A stretch of 64,000 nt of DNA from Nematostella vectensis (taxonomy: Eukaryota > Cnidaria > Anthozoa > Actiniaria > Edwardsiidae), in NCBI RefSeq assembly GCF_932526225.1, contig NC_064035.1, positions 1,673,501 to 1,737,500 on the forward strand. Reading direction: 5' to 3'. Every line of letters begins with the position of its first letter. The stretch's first letter is position 1. Of the stretch, positions 34,001 through 42,959 are shown in pieces. Both the position numbers and the translations under genes were made by a program. Under the pieces are notes generated by a model. That model was not told the origin of the DNA and ran no database searches. It worked only from the letters and a program-made list of their open reading frames with translations.

Positions 34001-37000
34001 GCCTGGTCGGTTTGTTGGTCGTGTACCTCTTTTTCGTTGTTGGTTTGTGTTTATGTGGCTTATGCGTTGTTTGGGGGGTATGGGGTTTGCGTGTATGTGA
34101 CTTATGCGTTGTTTGGGGGGTATGGGGTTTGTGTGAACAGGGCTTATGTGTAGTGGGCTTTTGTGTATGAGGCTTATGTGTAATGGGCTTGTGTGTATAG
34201 GGCTTATGTGTAGTGGGTTTGTGTGTATGGGGCTTATGTGTAGTGGGTTTGTGTGTATGGGGCTTATGTGTAGTGGGATTATGTTTATGGGGCTTATGTG
34301 TAGTGGACTTAAGTGTATAGGGCTTATATGTTGTGGGGTTTTGTGTATAAGGCTTATATTTTGTGGGTGTATTTCGTTTACGTGTTTTTGGTTTGCGTGT
34401 TCTTGGTATGTGTTTTGTGGGTCTTTGTTTTCTTGGTTTGTATGTTGTGGGCTTGTGTGTATAGGGTTTACGTGTTTTGGGTTTGCATGTTCTTGGTTTG
34501 CGTCTTTTTGGTGTGTTTGTTGTGGGTTTGTGTGCATGAGGCTTACGCGCTTGTTTGTAAGTTTTCATTGTTGTTGGTATTGAGGTAGCTGTAATATTTT
34601 AGAAATATAAAGGTTACTTTCTCTTTACGATATTGAAAGGATGCTTTCAGCATAACTTACAATCGTGATGAATAAGCATGTTTTTTTAGGATATACTACA
34701 AAACTTTACGTTATTCAAAAAATATCATTACAGCTATTTATGCCCAGTATCTCCTTGGAGTTCGAAATATATATCTACATTTTACATTATGGTATGTACT
34801 TTATATTGAACAAACTCTCACCCATAGTCACCGTGGTGACCAGCATTTTAGTGCAAATAAATCAGCAAAAAAAATGCTTCAAAAAACAATCACATACCTG
34901 GGACAATTTCACATTTTGTTCCGGTATATCCACTCGGGCAGGTGCACGAATAACTGTTCAGCTGATCTGTGCAAGTCCCTCCATTCTGACAAGGATTGCT
35001 ACTGCATTCATCTATTTCTACGCAACCTGGAGACACCGTAACGGTTAACGCATTTTGATTGTTGATTTCCAAAAATGGGTGCTCAGAAATATATCAAAAG
35101 GAAAGAGATGGCATGTATATCCCAAGAGAAACCAATTCAAAGATGAAAATGATAGCAATCTAAAATACCTTGGTTTCCTGATCCAGCTTTGCTTGAGCAA
35201 AGATAGTTATCATTCCAAACCGGAGTTAGAGGCTCGTAGAACCGCAAACAGCTGTTGGGGTCCCAGCCCCATTTTCCATAGAAGCCATTGAAGCTATAGT
35301 CTAGCTGATATGGTGAGTTTTGGGGGATGCAGAGGTAACAGTGGCGGAATCTAATGTCAAATGGTTCCATAACCATGACACATTTCATGCCAATGATCTT
35401 CCCACTAGTCGACCATCGCCACCCTGGATCGGCCTTGTTGATGTCAGAGCAGAGGTAGTTGTCATGCCAACCGTAATATGTGTTGTCTTGTGGCTTGATT
35501 TGTACACACCTCATTCCATGTATTGGACCCTGGTAGCTCCATCTGAAGTTACCAGGAAAAGCTGGTATATTTCCTATATCATAAAGAAGACGCAATAATT
35601 ACAAAAATATTATTTCTAGGAAAACAAAACAAATAAGAGAAAAAAGAGCATTCACAAGTGGATAACTTCCCCCAATTCTTTGAGGCCTTTTATAAAAATT
35701 TCATTGAAATGGAAATCCGTTCAATAGCCCCTTCAAAGCGTGTGATCTGTCTGACCTGTGGCAAATATAATCACCAATGCTTCTAGTTTGTAAATCTTGA
35801 AAAAATATATGAGATATTATTAATAGGTGAGTCAATTTCTAGTGTCAATTTCTAAATTACTTTTCAATATTTCCAAGGAATCGATTTTGTGGTCCGCTTG
35901 TCATATAAGACATCAAGGGAGACTAACCTCATATACGCAAAATGGAGCGGTTTGCAGTTACAATTTTTTAGAACTTTGTACCAAACCCAGGACCATACTG
36001 CGATTTTATTTGCACGTGCGTCGAACCTCGCCGAGTAATTTACATCTCATATTTATTTCAGAATTTCCAAACAAGAAGCATTGGTAAATTTATATTCGCT
36101 ACAGATCAGACCAATCGCACGTTTTGAAAGAGCTATTAAACGGTTTTCAATTTGAACGAATTTTTTATAACAATTTCCCACCGTTTTGATCTTTTGATCA
36201 ACTGGAAAGTTGCAGCACTAGAAATGCATATATTAACCCTGTTAATCGCTGTTAATCTTCAAAAGCATACCATTTGTTTGCGGCTTATACCCATCACGAC
36301 ATCTGCACTCTCCGGTGGCTGGAATGCACACTTGAGTCGCGCTGTCGCACTTAGGGCCCCCGCACTGTCTGGTCTGCCAAGTATGCCGGCAAAAGGACGG
36401 GTAGTTTGCTTGGCGAGTTCTCGTTTGACTCCCATAAGAACACTTGCTGCTGCACGCACTCCATGCACTCCATGCTAGAAATAATTAGAAGTTAACGCCA
36501 TGGGAAATACCAAGTGAAATAACCGGATGCCACCTTGGATGTAAATCGAGTTTTATTTGTCAGCGATATGCACGGGCATTAGGCTATTGAAGTTGGCAGG
36601 CTATTTGAGCAATCCAGGGTAAGAATGTGCAGAGAATTACTTAGCTGATGGGATGGTATTTGAGTCTTCGAAGGTTTGCGTTCTCGGGGATAAGATACTA
36701 TAGATGCACGAGCGCAAATGTGAGACGTGCATGTCTAAGCATGTCTAAGCGAAACCTTCAATGAATGGGGGCAAACTTTGCCATCTAGTTTACAATTTTG
36801 ACCCATGACCTCGGCTTCGCGTACGCGTCGCAAAGAGAAGGGAAGGCAGGGGGAAAGTGAATCGTTGTATCAAAAAATTTAGCTTACGCCAGTATCGGCA
36901 CCAGTCTCCTCCACCGCCACCGTTATCATCATCATCATCGTCATCGTCTTCGGCGCGAGCTTGAAATGCGCTCAACGCTATAAGCGTCAGCAACAAAAAC

Positions 37001-37014
37001 ACCTCGCGACGCAT
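28004..37014 (-). CDS. Secreted TSP1 / W-DNYLC / multi-EGF protein (1937 aa)
   Basis: Complete 10-exon gene in which every intron is phase 1. Exons: 36888-37014, 36271-36474, 35169-35573, 34898-35026, 33959-34588, 29964-33725, 29500-29721, 29073-29201, 28680-28808, 28004-28080. Order along the protein: signal peptide ([21 protein letters not shown]); acidic Asp run and Gly run; thrombospondin type-1 domain ([18 protein letters not shown]) with a Cys-rich tail, residues about 43-110; three W/DNYLC repeats (111-245); one EGF (246-288); Lys/Pro/Thr/His-rich linker (289-498); 33 EGF-like domains (499-1752), most with the DIDEC-type calcium-binding start; two more EGF (1753-1826); two laminin-like Cys-rich EGF modules (1827-1912); a short tail ending GIRDWLGF. 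There is no membrane segment, so the protein is probably an extracellular-matrix or secreted structural protein. No named orthologue is recognised, and the function is unknown. Confidence 0.93.
29964..33725 (-). CDS. Giant exon with 33 consecutive EGF-like domains
   Basis: Exon 6 of the EGF/TSP1 gene: 3762 nt, phase 1 at both ends, 33 modules of 38 residues. Typical module: [16 protein letters not shown] then [17 protein letters not shown] then KDCGT. The EIDEC start plus the Asn/Thr-rich loop fit calcium-binding EGF repeats. Modules 3-23 are nearly identical in DNA as well as protein; modules 1-2 and 24-33 are diverged. The long antisense ORFs here (877 and 744 aa) are shadows. Confidence 0.95.
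31104..33497. repeat. Coding tandem repeat: 21 near-identical 114-bp EGF units
   Basis: EGF modules 3-23 share very high nucleotide identity, including third codon positions. Variation is limited to recurrent alternatives: ASK/ASN/ASS/ASE, FTC/FAC/FVC, TGKDC/TGSDC/TDKDC, KPG/KHG/KLG. This indicates recent unequal exchange or gene conversion inside the exon. Confidence 0.93.
33959..34588 (-). CDS. Lys/Pro/Thr/His-rich linker exon
   Basis: Exon 5 of the EGF/TSP1 gene: 630 nt, acceptor ATATTACAG, donor CCAG/GTTTGT, phase 1 on both sides, so it joins the flanking EGF exons cleanly. It encodes 210 residues of imperfect repeats such as [19 protein letters not shown], with basic [12 protein letters not shown] units at the start and [13 protein letters not shown] at the end. 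It is extremely basic and Pro/Thr-rich, likely unfolded, possibly O-glycosylated or used for cross-linking (inference). Splice fit supports a true exon rather than an intronic minisatellite. Confidence 0.8.
35169..35573 (-). CDS. Exon with three W-DNYLC repeats
   Basis: Exon 3 of the EGF/TSP1 gene, about 135 residues. Three copies of a ~45-residue motif can be aligned: aromatic-rich start ([46 protein letters not shown]), then proline and an acidic/polar stretch, then WHDNYLC / RHCYLC / WNDNYLC. Conserved Trp, Gly, Cys and the DNYLC end suggest a small disulphide-bonded carbohydrate- or matrix-binding fold. I cannot name the family with confidence. Confidence 0.75.
36271..36474 (-). CDS. Thrombospondin type-1 domain exon
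   Basis: Exon 2 of the EGF/TSP1 gene. Reads [14 protein letters not shown] then SQTRTRQ, with the WSxWSxC and CxxGxxxRxR features of TSP1 domains, followed by a Cys-rich segment ([17 protein letters not shown]) that resembles half an EGF. Phase 1 at both ends. The frame has no long uninterrupted ORF around it, so it is easy to miss. Confidence 0.9.
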
Positions 37015-37226
37015 TGTGGGACCTGAGCACCAAACAAAAAAACTATCAATGATATCGATCGTGCGTCGAACCCAAATAGGCTCTAGCCCATTAGGACTAT
37101 TGATTAGGACACTGTTTTAGTCAGTTCAATGTGTGTAGCCCAAAACGTTGTCTTATCTGGTCAATTGCCATTGTTTTGTCTACTAATAGGCTATAGTTTG
37201 AAGTTTACTATCATGTTAAGCAATCA

Positions 37227-37550
37227 AAATACAGCATTGACTATAGTTACATATCTTCACCACTCCCTATTGTCATGCCACGGGTATACTAAGTTATGGG
37301 AAGCACCCGCTCCTGGCTATAGCAAAAGGGTAGCGATGAGGGTAGTCACATATCCTCACCACTCCCTATTGTCATGCCACGGGTATACTAAGTTATGCGA
37401 AGCACCCGCTCCTGGCTATGGCAAAAGGGTAGCGATGAGGGTAGTTACATATCCTCACCACTCCCTATTGTCATGCCAAGGGTATACTAAGTTATGGGAA
37501 GCACCCGCTCCTGGCTATGGCAACAGGGTAGCGATGAGGGTATGGTAGAG
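37227..37550. repeat. ~101-bp tandem repeat, 3 copies
   Basis: Three copies of a unit running from CATATCTTCACCACTCCC through GGTATACTAAGTTATG and GAAGCACCCGCTCCTGG to GTAGCGATGAGGGTAG. It begins next to TCAAAATACAGCATTGAC, which recurs near 42936, and lies at the left margin of the retroelement block. Confidence 0.9.
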
Positions 37551-37561
37551 TGTGTGCACCG

Positions 37562-38514
37562 TCACCAGGGGAGGTGGGTGGTGCTCCTTTCTCCCACTGT
37601 CTGCAGTCTCGGCAAACGTGACCTAGAATGAGTCAGGACATTATCATTATATATCCCAGGTACATGGGTATCCACATCCCTAGGGACTATCTTATTGGAT
37701 AACTCTAGATTACCCCGTGACATTCTAATTACGTAAGTAGTGAGAATACCATGTGGTGTTTCACCTTCCAACATACCAGCCTCCTTGAGATGGAGACGCA
37801 AACGATTATTTACTGCTGATCCCAAAAATGGATCCTCTCCAATCCGCTTTCCGTGATCGCATGCACGGAAATAATATCCCTCGTTAATTTTACACCTAAT
37901 GCGGAACAGGCTTTAATATAGTATTCGAACCAAAATACTGGGCATACTTCAGGATCTTTAAATGGAACCACCGCAAATTCCTTAGGCGAACCCTTGCGCA
38001 CTGTTTTAGTCAATCACAGCCTAAACAAAAAAACCCGACGCCCTAAGTCTGACGCTCTATCGCCAGTAAAGAAATCGACTACAAAAAATACTATATCCCT
38101 TGCCAGCGCATACTTACTAATTAAAGACAATTGCTGACTATTACGACACCTATTCCGTAAAAACGTTAGTAACTTTTTGAATCTTCCAAAAAACAGCGGA
38201 ACTGCTTGCTCCGGAACTACCGCTACACCTGATGCTCTAATAAACTTCAAGTAATCTTTAATTACTTGGTGCGCTACTGGATTACTATCGTTTGTTCGAC
38301 CTATTGCATTATAAATAGCTCTCAATTTCCCTAACAATGAGTCTACTGTCCCTGAAGCCAGCCGCCGAGGGCATTCACAACGGCCACGTCGCTCACACCC
38401 CTGCACGTGTACTGTCGTTCTCCCTCCCGCGTCCTTGCTTATCAGAAACTTGATGATGTCCACCGATGACGCCGACGACACATCTTTGGGTGGGCTAAGG
38501 GCTGCCAAAAACAC
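37562..38514 (-). pseudogene. Tyrosine-recombinase-like ORF remnants of the retroelement
   Basis: Three adjoining frames (38014-38514, 37810-38013, 37562-37825). The N-terminal part has VHVQGCERRGRCECPRRLA and GTVDSLLGKLRAIYNAIGR, as in DIRS-type recombinases (core-binding region). The middle has KTVRKGSPKEFAVVPFK. The last frame reaches LKEAGMLEGETPHG and then runs into the direct repeat, so the C-terminal catalytic region with the Tyr nucleophile is absent. Confidence 0.65.
37588..37753. repeat. Direct repeat, left copy (~167 bp)
   Basis: Starts CTCCTTTCTCCCACTGTC and includes TCGGCAAACGTGACC, GGACATTATCATTATATA and ATTACGTAAGTAGTGAG. It is nearly identical to 42628-42794 in the same orientation. 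Confidence 0.92.
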
Positions 38515-38832
38515 ACTTAGCTATCTTTCCAGTGCTGACTTTTGTTTTTTGTATGGTTTCGCTGCGGAAGCCGCAGTAAAATCGGAAAATCGATTTCCTT
38601 GACATCAAATTGTTTCCCTAGCAAGAAGTTAGGTAAAGGCGTACTTTTGTCCCCGCATGCCTGGCAGAAATCTGAACCAGAGTCTGAATCATTCGGGTAC
38701 AGACATGATCCGCATCTTTTCGCTGCCTTCCAAGGACGTGATATCTGCAACACGGTGTGGACTCATTTCAGAACATACAGCGAAAAGCCCATAAGTTCCA
38801 TGGTAACGGCTTAGCGATCCAATCCTGACCCT

Positions 38833-40084
38833 TTAACGCTGGGAAAAAAGAGTGGTGCTGTTACCTCTCTCTTCAATCAATAAACAATCCACCGCCGCCG
38901 CCTCCAGTAGAGCCCACCAAAACTTACGCGGCTCAATCTCCGGAATAATTATCGAAAATGGAGTGTGGTAATCTCGATCGATGATATATCTAATCAACGG
39001 TCCTATCAACACAAACGGCGGGAAAACATAGATGTTCTTCGGTACTGGCGGGTCCTGTGCGAATACGTTAATGCCTGCTGACTCTGGTGTATACCAAGGC
39101 GTGAAATGGGGAAGACGAGCACCTTCATGACTCCGTCTGCAGTTGCTATCCAGAGCCATAAGATCAAATGTATGAGGTCCAAACGCTCTCTCTACTCGCT
39201 CCCAGGCTCCATCCGATAATGTACAGTCCAGATCCGACCGCGCCCGTGACGGCAAATCGGCCGGGTTTTCTTTGGAAGGGACATACTGTTTTGCGATAGA
39301 GAAATTGAATTCTTGGCAACATTTGAGAATCTCCTTCATGATGTCGTTAATCCGGGATACCCGACCTCCTTCACTCTCCCATGTGCGAAGCAGCGATGTA
39401 CTGTCAGTATGAACATCTACCCTACTATTTCGAATACTACCCTTAAATGCCCTTAGTGATAACAACAGGGCTTTAGCTTCAAGATAGTTGATACTCCCTT
39501 CTTCATCCATCCAGTAGTCTCTTTCTACTCTCTTGCCCTCCACCAAGAGCACTCCACCCGACGCTTCGAGGCATCACAACACAAAGTCACAATAGAGTGC
39601 TTCTCTGATTTCCAAGGCAGTGTGCCCTCCCAATAGTCTATAAAGCGCCAATATTCTACCTCCGCCCTCAGCAACCCAACCACCTTGGTAGCGACTCGGG
39701 ATTTCCGTGACAAACTGGCAATCGCGCCAAAGACCTTTCGCAAATGTAGCTTGTAGCGATCGCTAGGCTAAACGAAACCACCTTTCCTGAGAAACGCTGA
39801 AGAGTCTTCAGCGACACACATTTAGCAGAAAGAATTTCTTCGCGCAGTAATATAAACTTCCGCTTCTTGTCTTCAGAGATCACAAAAGCCTGGGCCAGGA
39901 AACCCAGAAAACGAACCAAGGTAGAAGGCGTGGACTGTGACTTTTCTAGGTTTATAAAGTACCCCGCCTCTATCAAGTAGAAGCAAAGAATATACGCTGC
40001 CGCCAGGGACCAGGGACTGTTGTCCCTGAATTGAATTAATTTTGTTCCGGTCCTCGGACTTAATTCACTACTCACAAACAGCAC
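38833..40084 (-). pseudogene. RT thumb and RNase H region of the DIRS-like element
   Basis: Frame 39668-40084 has SLAAAYILCFYLIEAGYF, INLEKSQSTPSTLVRFLGF and KTLQRFSGKV, the segment that follows the catalytic motif in DIRS-type RTs. Frame 38833-39552 has RVDVHTDSTSLLRTWE and VPSKENPADLPSR, typical RNase H motifs, followed by FGPHTFDLMALDSN. A frame change near 39530 splits them. The fingers/palm with the metal-binding Asp residues are missing. Confidence 0.8.
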
Positions 40085-40187
40085 TTTATTTTGTCCTCAC
40101 CTTAATCATTGATCAAGTTACAATAGGTAGGTTATAGAACCTACAACTAAAAGTAAATAATAGTAATATTGCAGCTACCACTTATGT

Positions 40188-40752
40188 TTACAGGGCCATT
40201 GGGTGCATCATAAGACCAGCCAAGATCTGGTATAAAGTTCGAGCGGGGTATCGGTTACCTAAAAAATGAAAACAAATTAATTTCCAATTAGCATTGCAAC
40301 TTAACATCGCTTTAATGTTCTGTGTTTTTAAATGCCATGTAATAACGGGGCTGTTTCAGAGCGCTACCGTAACCCAAATCGCTGATTGAAGTAGTTTACT
40401 CGAGCAACACAAAGTGGTATAAAATGAAATAAATAAAAAAATACCTTGTTTATCTGCAACTTCTTGGATAAATTTTCCGATCCAGAAATTAAGGGAAGTA
40501 GCCGACAGATTCCCATGCGCTGTCAAGGTTTTCGAGACCGGATAGTCTTATATTGAAGATTGTTGACTTCTTTGCGGTTATTTTGTTCACTCGGTTAGCA
40601 CGCCAGTTTTCAAACATGTTGACACACCACTTCTCCTTGTATCTTGTCGACGCGGGTACAGCTTGCGACAAAGCTACTTCTTCCTCATCTTTACTTTTGG
40701 CTTTTCCGGACCTTTTAAAAGGCTGCACGATTTCGTCTTCGCTGGAATCCAT
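40188..40752 (-). pseudogene. KIAA1958/ZMYM-like (DUF3504-type) two-exon fragment
   Basis: Exon 1 (40445-40752) begins MDSSEDEIVQPFKRSG and has YKEKWCVNMFENWRANR, the typical N-terminal motif of this family. After a frameshift near 40500, the other frame gives WIGKFIQEVADKQ. Exon 2 (40188-40258, acceptor TTTTTTAG) continues NRYPARTLYQILAGL before a stop. Family members derive from Crypton-type tyrosine-recombinase transposons. The intron is retained, so this is not a processed copy. It interrupts the DIRS-like element. Confidence 0.6.
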
Positions 40753-41600
40753 TGCTTTTTGACAGCATTAAAACATGGACTTGCTAGAAAATAGCATGAA
40801 CTTGAGCTTTATTCCCAATGGACACCTCCAGGGAAATCAAGACGAACGAAGAACGTGACATGTTCTTAAATTTTAGATGGACAGTTAGACAAAGCGCATA
40901 GAAATGAAAATCAAAGGATGGAGGAGGGAAATTCAAACTTACGTAATTTGGTTGGCTGGCGTCCTGCTAAATAATTAATAAGAATGAGAAGTCATTTCAA
41001 AGCCTCCAATTCGGACTGGACGGGGTTTCAAGTCCGCGCGATTAGTTCCAGTTCAGGGCTTGTCGGCTTTGAAATATTACATCCCGCTTTGAACTGATTT
41101 GGGCGGCGGAACCTTAAATTGTCTAGCTTTGCCAAAGACGGGTTTTTAACCACCATATTAGGATGGATGATGGGGCCAACGAAAGGTTGGGTTCCCTGGT
41201 GAATATCACACCAAGCCGTACGTTCCAATTGACATTTGCCAATTTCTTCCAATTCTTGTTTAAATAAACGTAAGCTAACCTATGGAAACACCGAAACGAA
41301 AACATTAATATTTTGGACCCAACCTTCCGTTGACCCCGGACTCTGAAACCAGGTCCAGATCGAGGGACTGAGTGACCTTTCCCTGGATCAAAGAAAGGCT
41401 GAAATAATTTATAACTGGATAAGACGAACTCAATAATCCGAGCTAAAAACATTGCACAATAAACTGTGTGCTGTGTGCTCCGCCTATAACCGAACGACTA
41501 TAATATACGCTTAATGAGCAGGAATGCCCTATATATTGACAATAAACACTCCAAACTTTGTATTTCAAGAGAAAACGCATTTTATCAAATACCTCCGGCG
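40753..41600. other. Unassigned stretch inside the retroelement block
   Basis: No convincing coding similarity. Minus-strand ORFs at 41028-41252 and 41123-41452 are not recognised. Probably filler from one of the insertions. Confidence 0.35.
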
Positions 41601-42589
41601 TCAAATATCTACATAACAATCAGTACCTCCGGTAGGACCCCCTACCTCCACGGAATCGTATTCCTCTACTTTTGGGTGGCCGTCTCTCCTCGCTGACCGG
41701 ACTAGCGCTTGAAGTAACTCAGTCGCTTCAAATTTATCAAAGATGGATAGCGGTCGGTCTAGGTATCGTCTCAGAAGCGCCAACGCGTGCGCCGTGTTAT
41801 CCCCCAACTTTTCATCCTCGAGAGCCTTCAGCTTTCTCTCCAGGGCCTCTAACCTATCCACAGGAGGCTGTGTATACACAAAGAAAAAACGGTAAATTCT
41901 AGCTCAACTCTCCGGCCTTTAACCATGACCAAACTATAGTCATACTTACTTATGTAAATAACCGAGTAATGACAACAGACAAACCGACACGGCACTAAAA
42001 ACTACCTAGAAACACGCAAAACCAAACCCCGCGGAGATAACATGAAACCAAAAACTCAACAAACCTCTGGTACGGCCACAACTTCTGGTACGGCCGGCAC
42101 AACTTCTGGTACGGCCGGTACAATTTCTGGTACGGCCGGTACAATTTCTGGTACGGCCGGTACAATTTCTGGTACGGCCGGCACAATTTCTGGTACGGCC
42201 GGCACAACTTCTGGTACGGCTGGTACAATTTCTGGTACGGCCGGTACAACTTCTGGTACGGCCGGTACAACTTCTGGTACGGCCGGTACAACTTCTGGTA
42301 CGGCCGGTACAATTTCTGGTACGGCCGGTACAACTTCTGGTACGGCCGGTTCAACTTCTGGTACGACCGGTACAACTTCTGGTACGGCCGGCACAACTTC
42401 TGGTACGGCCGGTACAATTTCTGGTACGGCCGGTACAACTTCTGGTACGGCCGGTACAATTTCTGGTACGGCTGGTAAAATTTCGGGTCCAATTGCTACT
42501 GGCGGAGGCACAACTTCCTGGACAACCTCTGCGGGTCTAATTTCTTGAGCGTTTGCAACCATGTCATCCGGATTTGGAAGTTCTGTCAT
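41601..42589 (-). pseudogene. Gag-like region with Val-Pro-Glu pentapeptide repeat
   Basis: The upper frame (42056-42589) starts MTELPNPDDMVANAQE and runs into about 27 copies of a 15-bp unit encoding VPAVPEV/I. The lower frame (41601-41879) encodes a coiled-coil-like VDRLEALERKLKALEDEK, followed by DRPLSIFDKFEATELLQAL. Upstream position relative to RT and the general composition suggest a retroelement gag-like protein with a repeat-expanded linker. The two frames are not joined by one open frame. A host gene fragment is the alternative. Confidence 0.45.
42062..42480. repeat. 15-bp minisatellite (~28 copies)
   Basis: Unit TCTGGTACGGCCGGT followed by ACAA/ACTT alternation. Coding on the minus strand as VPEVVPAVPEIVPA. 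The unit is a multiple of three, so all frames stay open (e.g. YQKLYRPYQKLYRP and SGTAGTTSGTAGT in the others). Confidence 0.95.
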
Positions 42590-42627
42590 GACTCACGCTG
42601 GTGGCGGTGCACGCAAAAATTATAACG

Positions 42628-42794
42628 CTCCTTTCTCCCCCTGTCTGCAGTCTCGGCAAACGTGACCCAGAATAAGTCAGGACATTATCATTATATATCC
42701 CAGGTACACGTGGGTATCCACATCCCTAGGGACTATCTTATTGGATAACTCTAGATTACCCCGTGACATTCCAATTACGTAAGTAGTGAGAATA
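42628..42794. repeat. Direct repeat, right copy (~167 bp)
   Basis: Near-identical to 37588-37753, same orientation. Differences include CACGTGGG for CATGGG and a CCAGAATAAG variant. Confidence 0.92.
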
Positions 42795-42808
42795 GGCCAC
42801 CGAATACC

Positions 42809-42906
42809 CTGGGTACAAGAGGCTCCGAACTCGCTAGAGCCGCGAAGCGTCGTTGACGCTGCTTCGCGGCTCTAGCGAAGTTCGGAGCCAGCCTCTGGTA
42901 CCCAGA
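42809..42906. repeat. Imperfect hairpin with ~45-bp arms
   Basis: The left arm GGGTACAAGAGGCTCC..GCTAGAGCCGCGAAGC is mirrored by GCTTCGCGGCTCTAGC..GGAGCCAGCCTCTGG, with a short centre (GTCGTTGAC). It lies beside two copies of GGCCACCGAAGTGAT. Probably the end of a small foldback or hairpin element nested at the retroelement margin. Confidence 0.8.
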
Positions 42907-42959
42907 GTAGCCACCGAAGTGATTATGGCCCGATTCAAAATACAGCATTGACTATAGGC

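Larger units (their letters stand above)
37227..42958 (-). mobile_element. Decayed DIRS-like (tyrosine-recombinase) retroelement with nested insertion
   Basis: Minus-strand order: a gag-like region (41601-42589), RT C-terminal part plus RNase H (38833-40084), recombinase-like region (37562-38514). Both margins carry copies of the same sequences: TCAAAATACAGCATTGAC at about 37227 and 42936, and a ~167-bp direct repeat (37588-37753 and 42628-42794). This fits a retroelement with split direct repeats, although the repeats could also belong to a second element. The RT palm is missing: the frame breaks at about 40090, where unrelated sequence begins. No intact full-length ORF remains. Confidence 0.7.

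Noticed and set aside
33946-34588. Plus-strand Cys/Val/Leu-rich ORFs opposite the KPT linker
   Set aside because: Antisense frames of the repeat; only the minus strand has matching acceptor, donor and phase.
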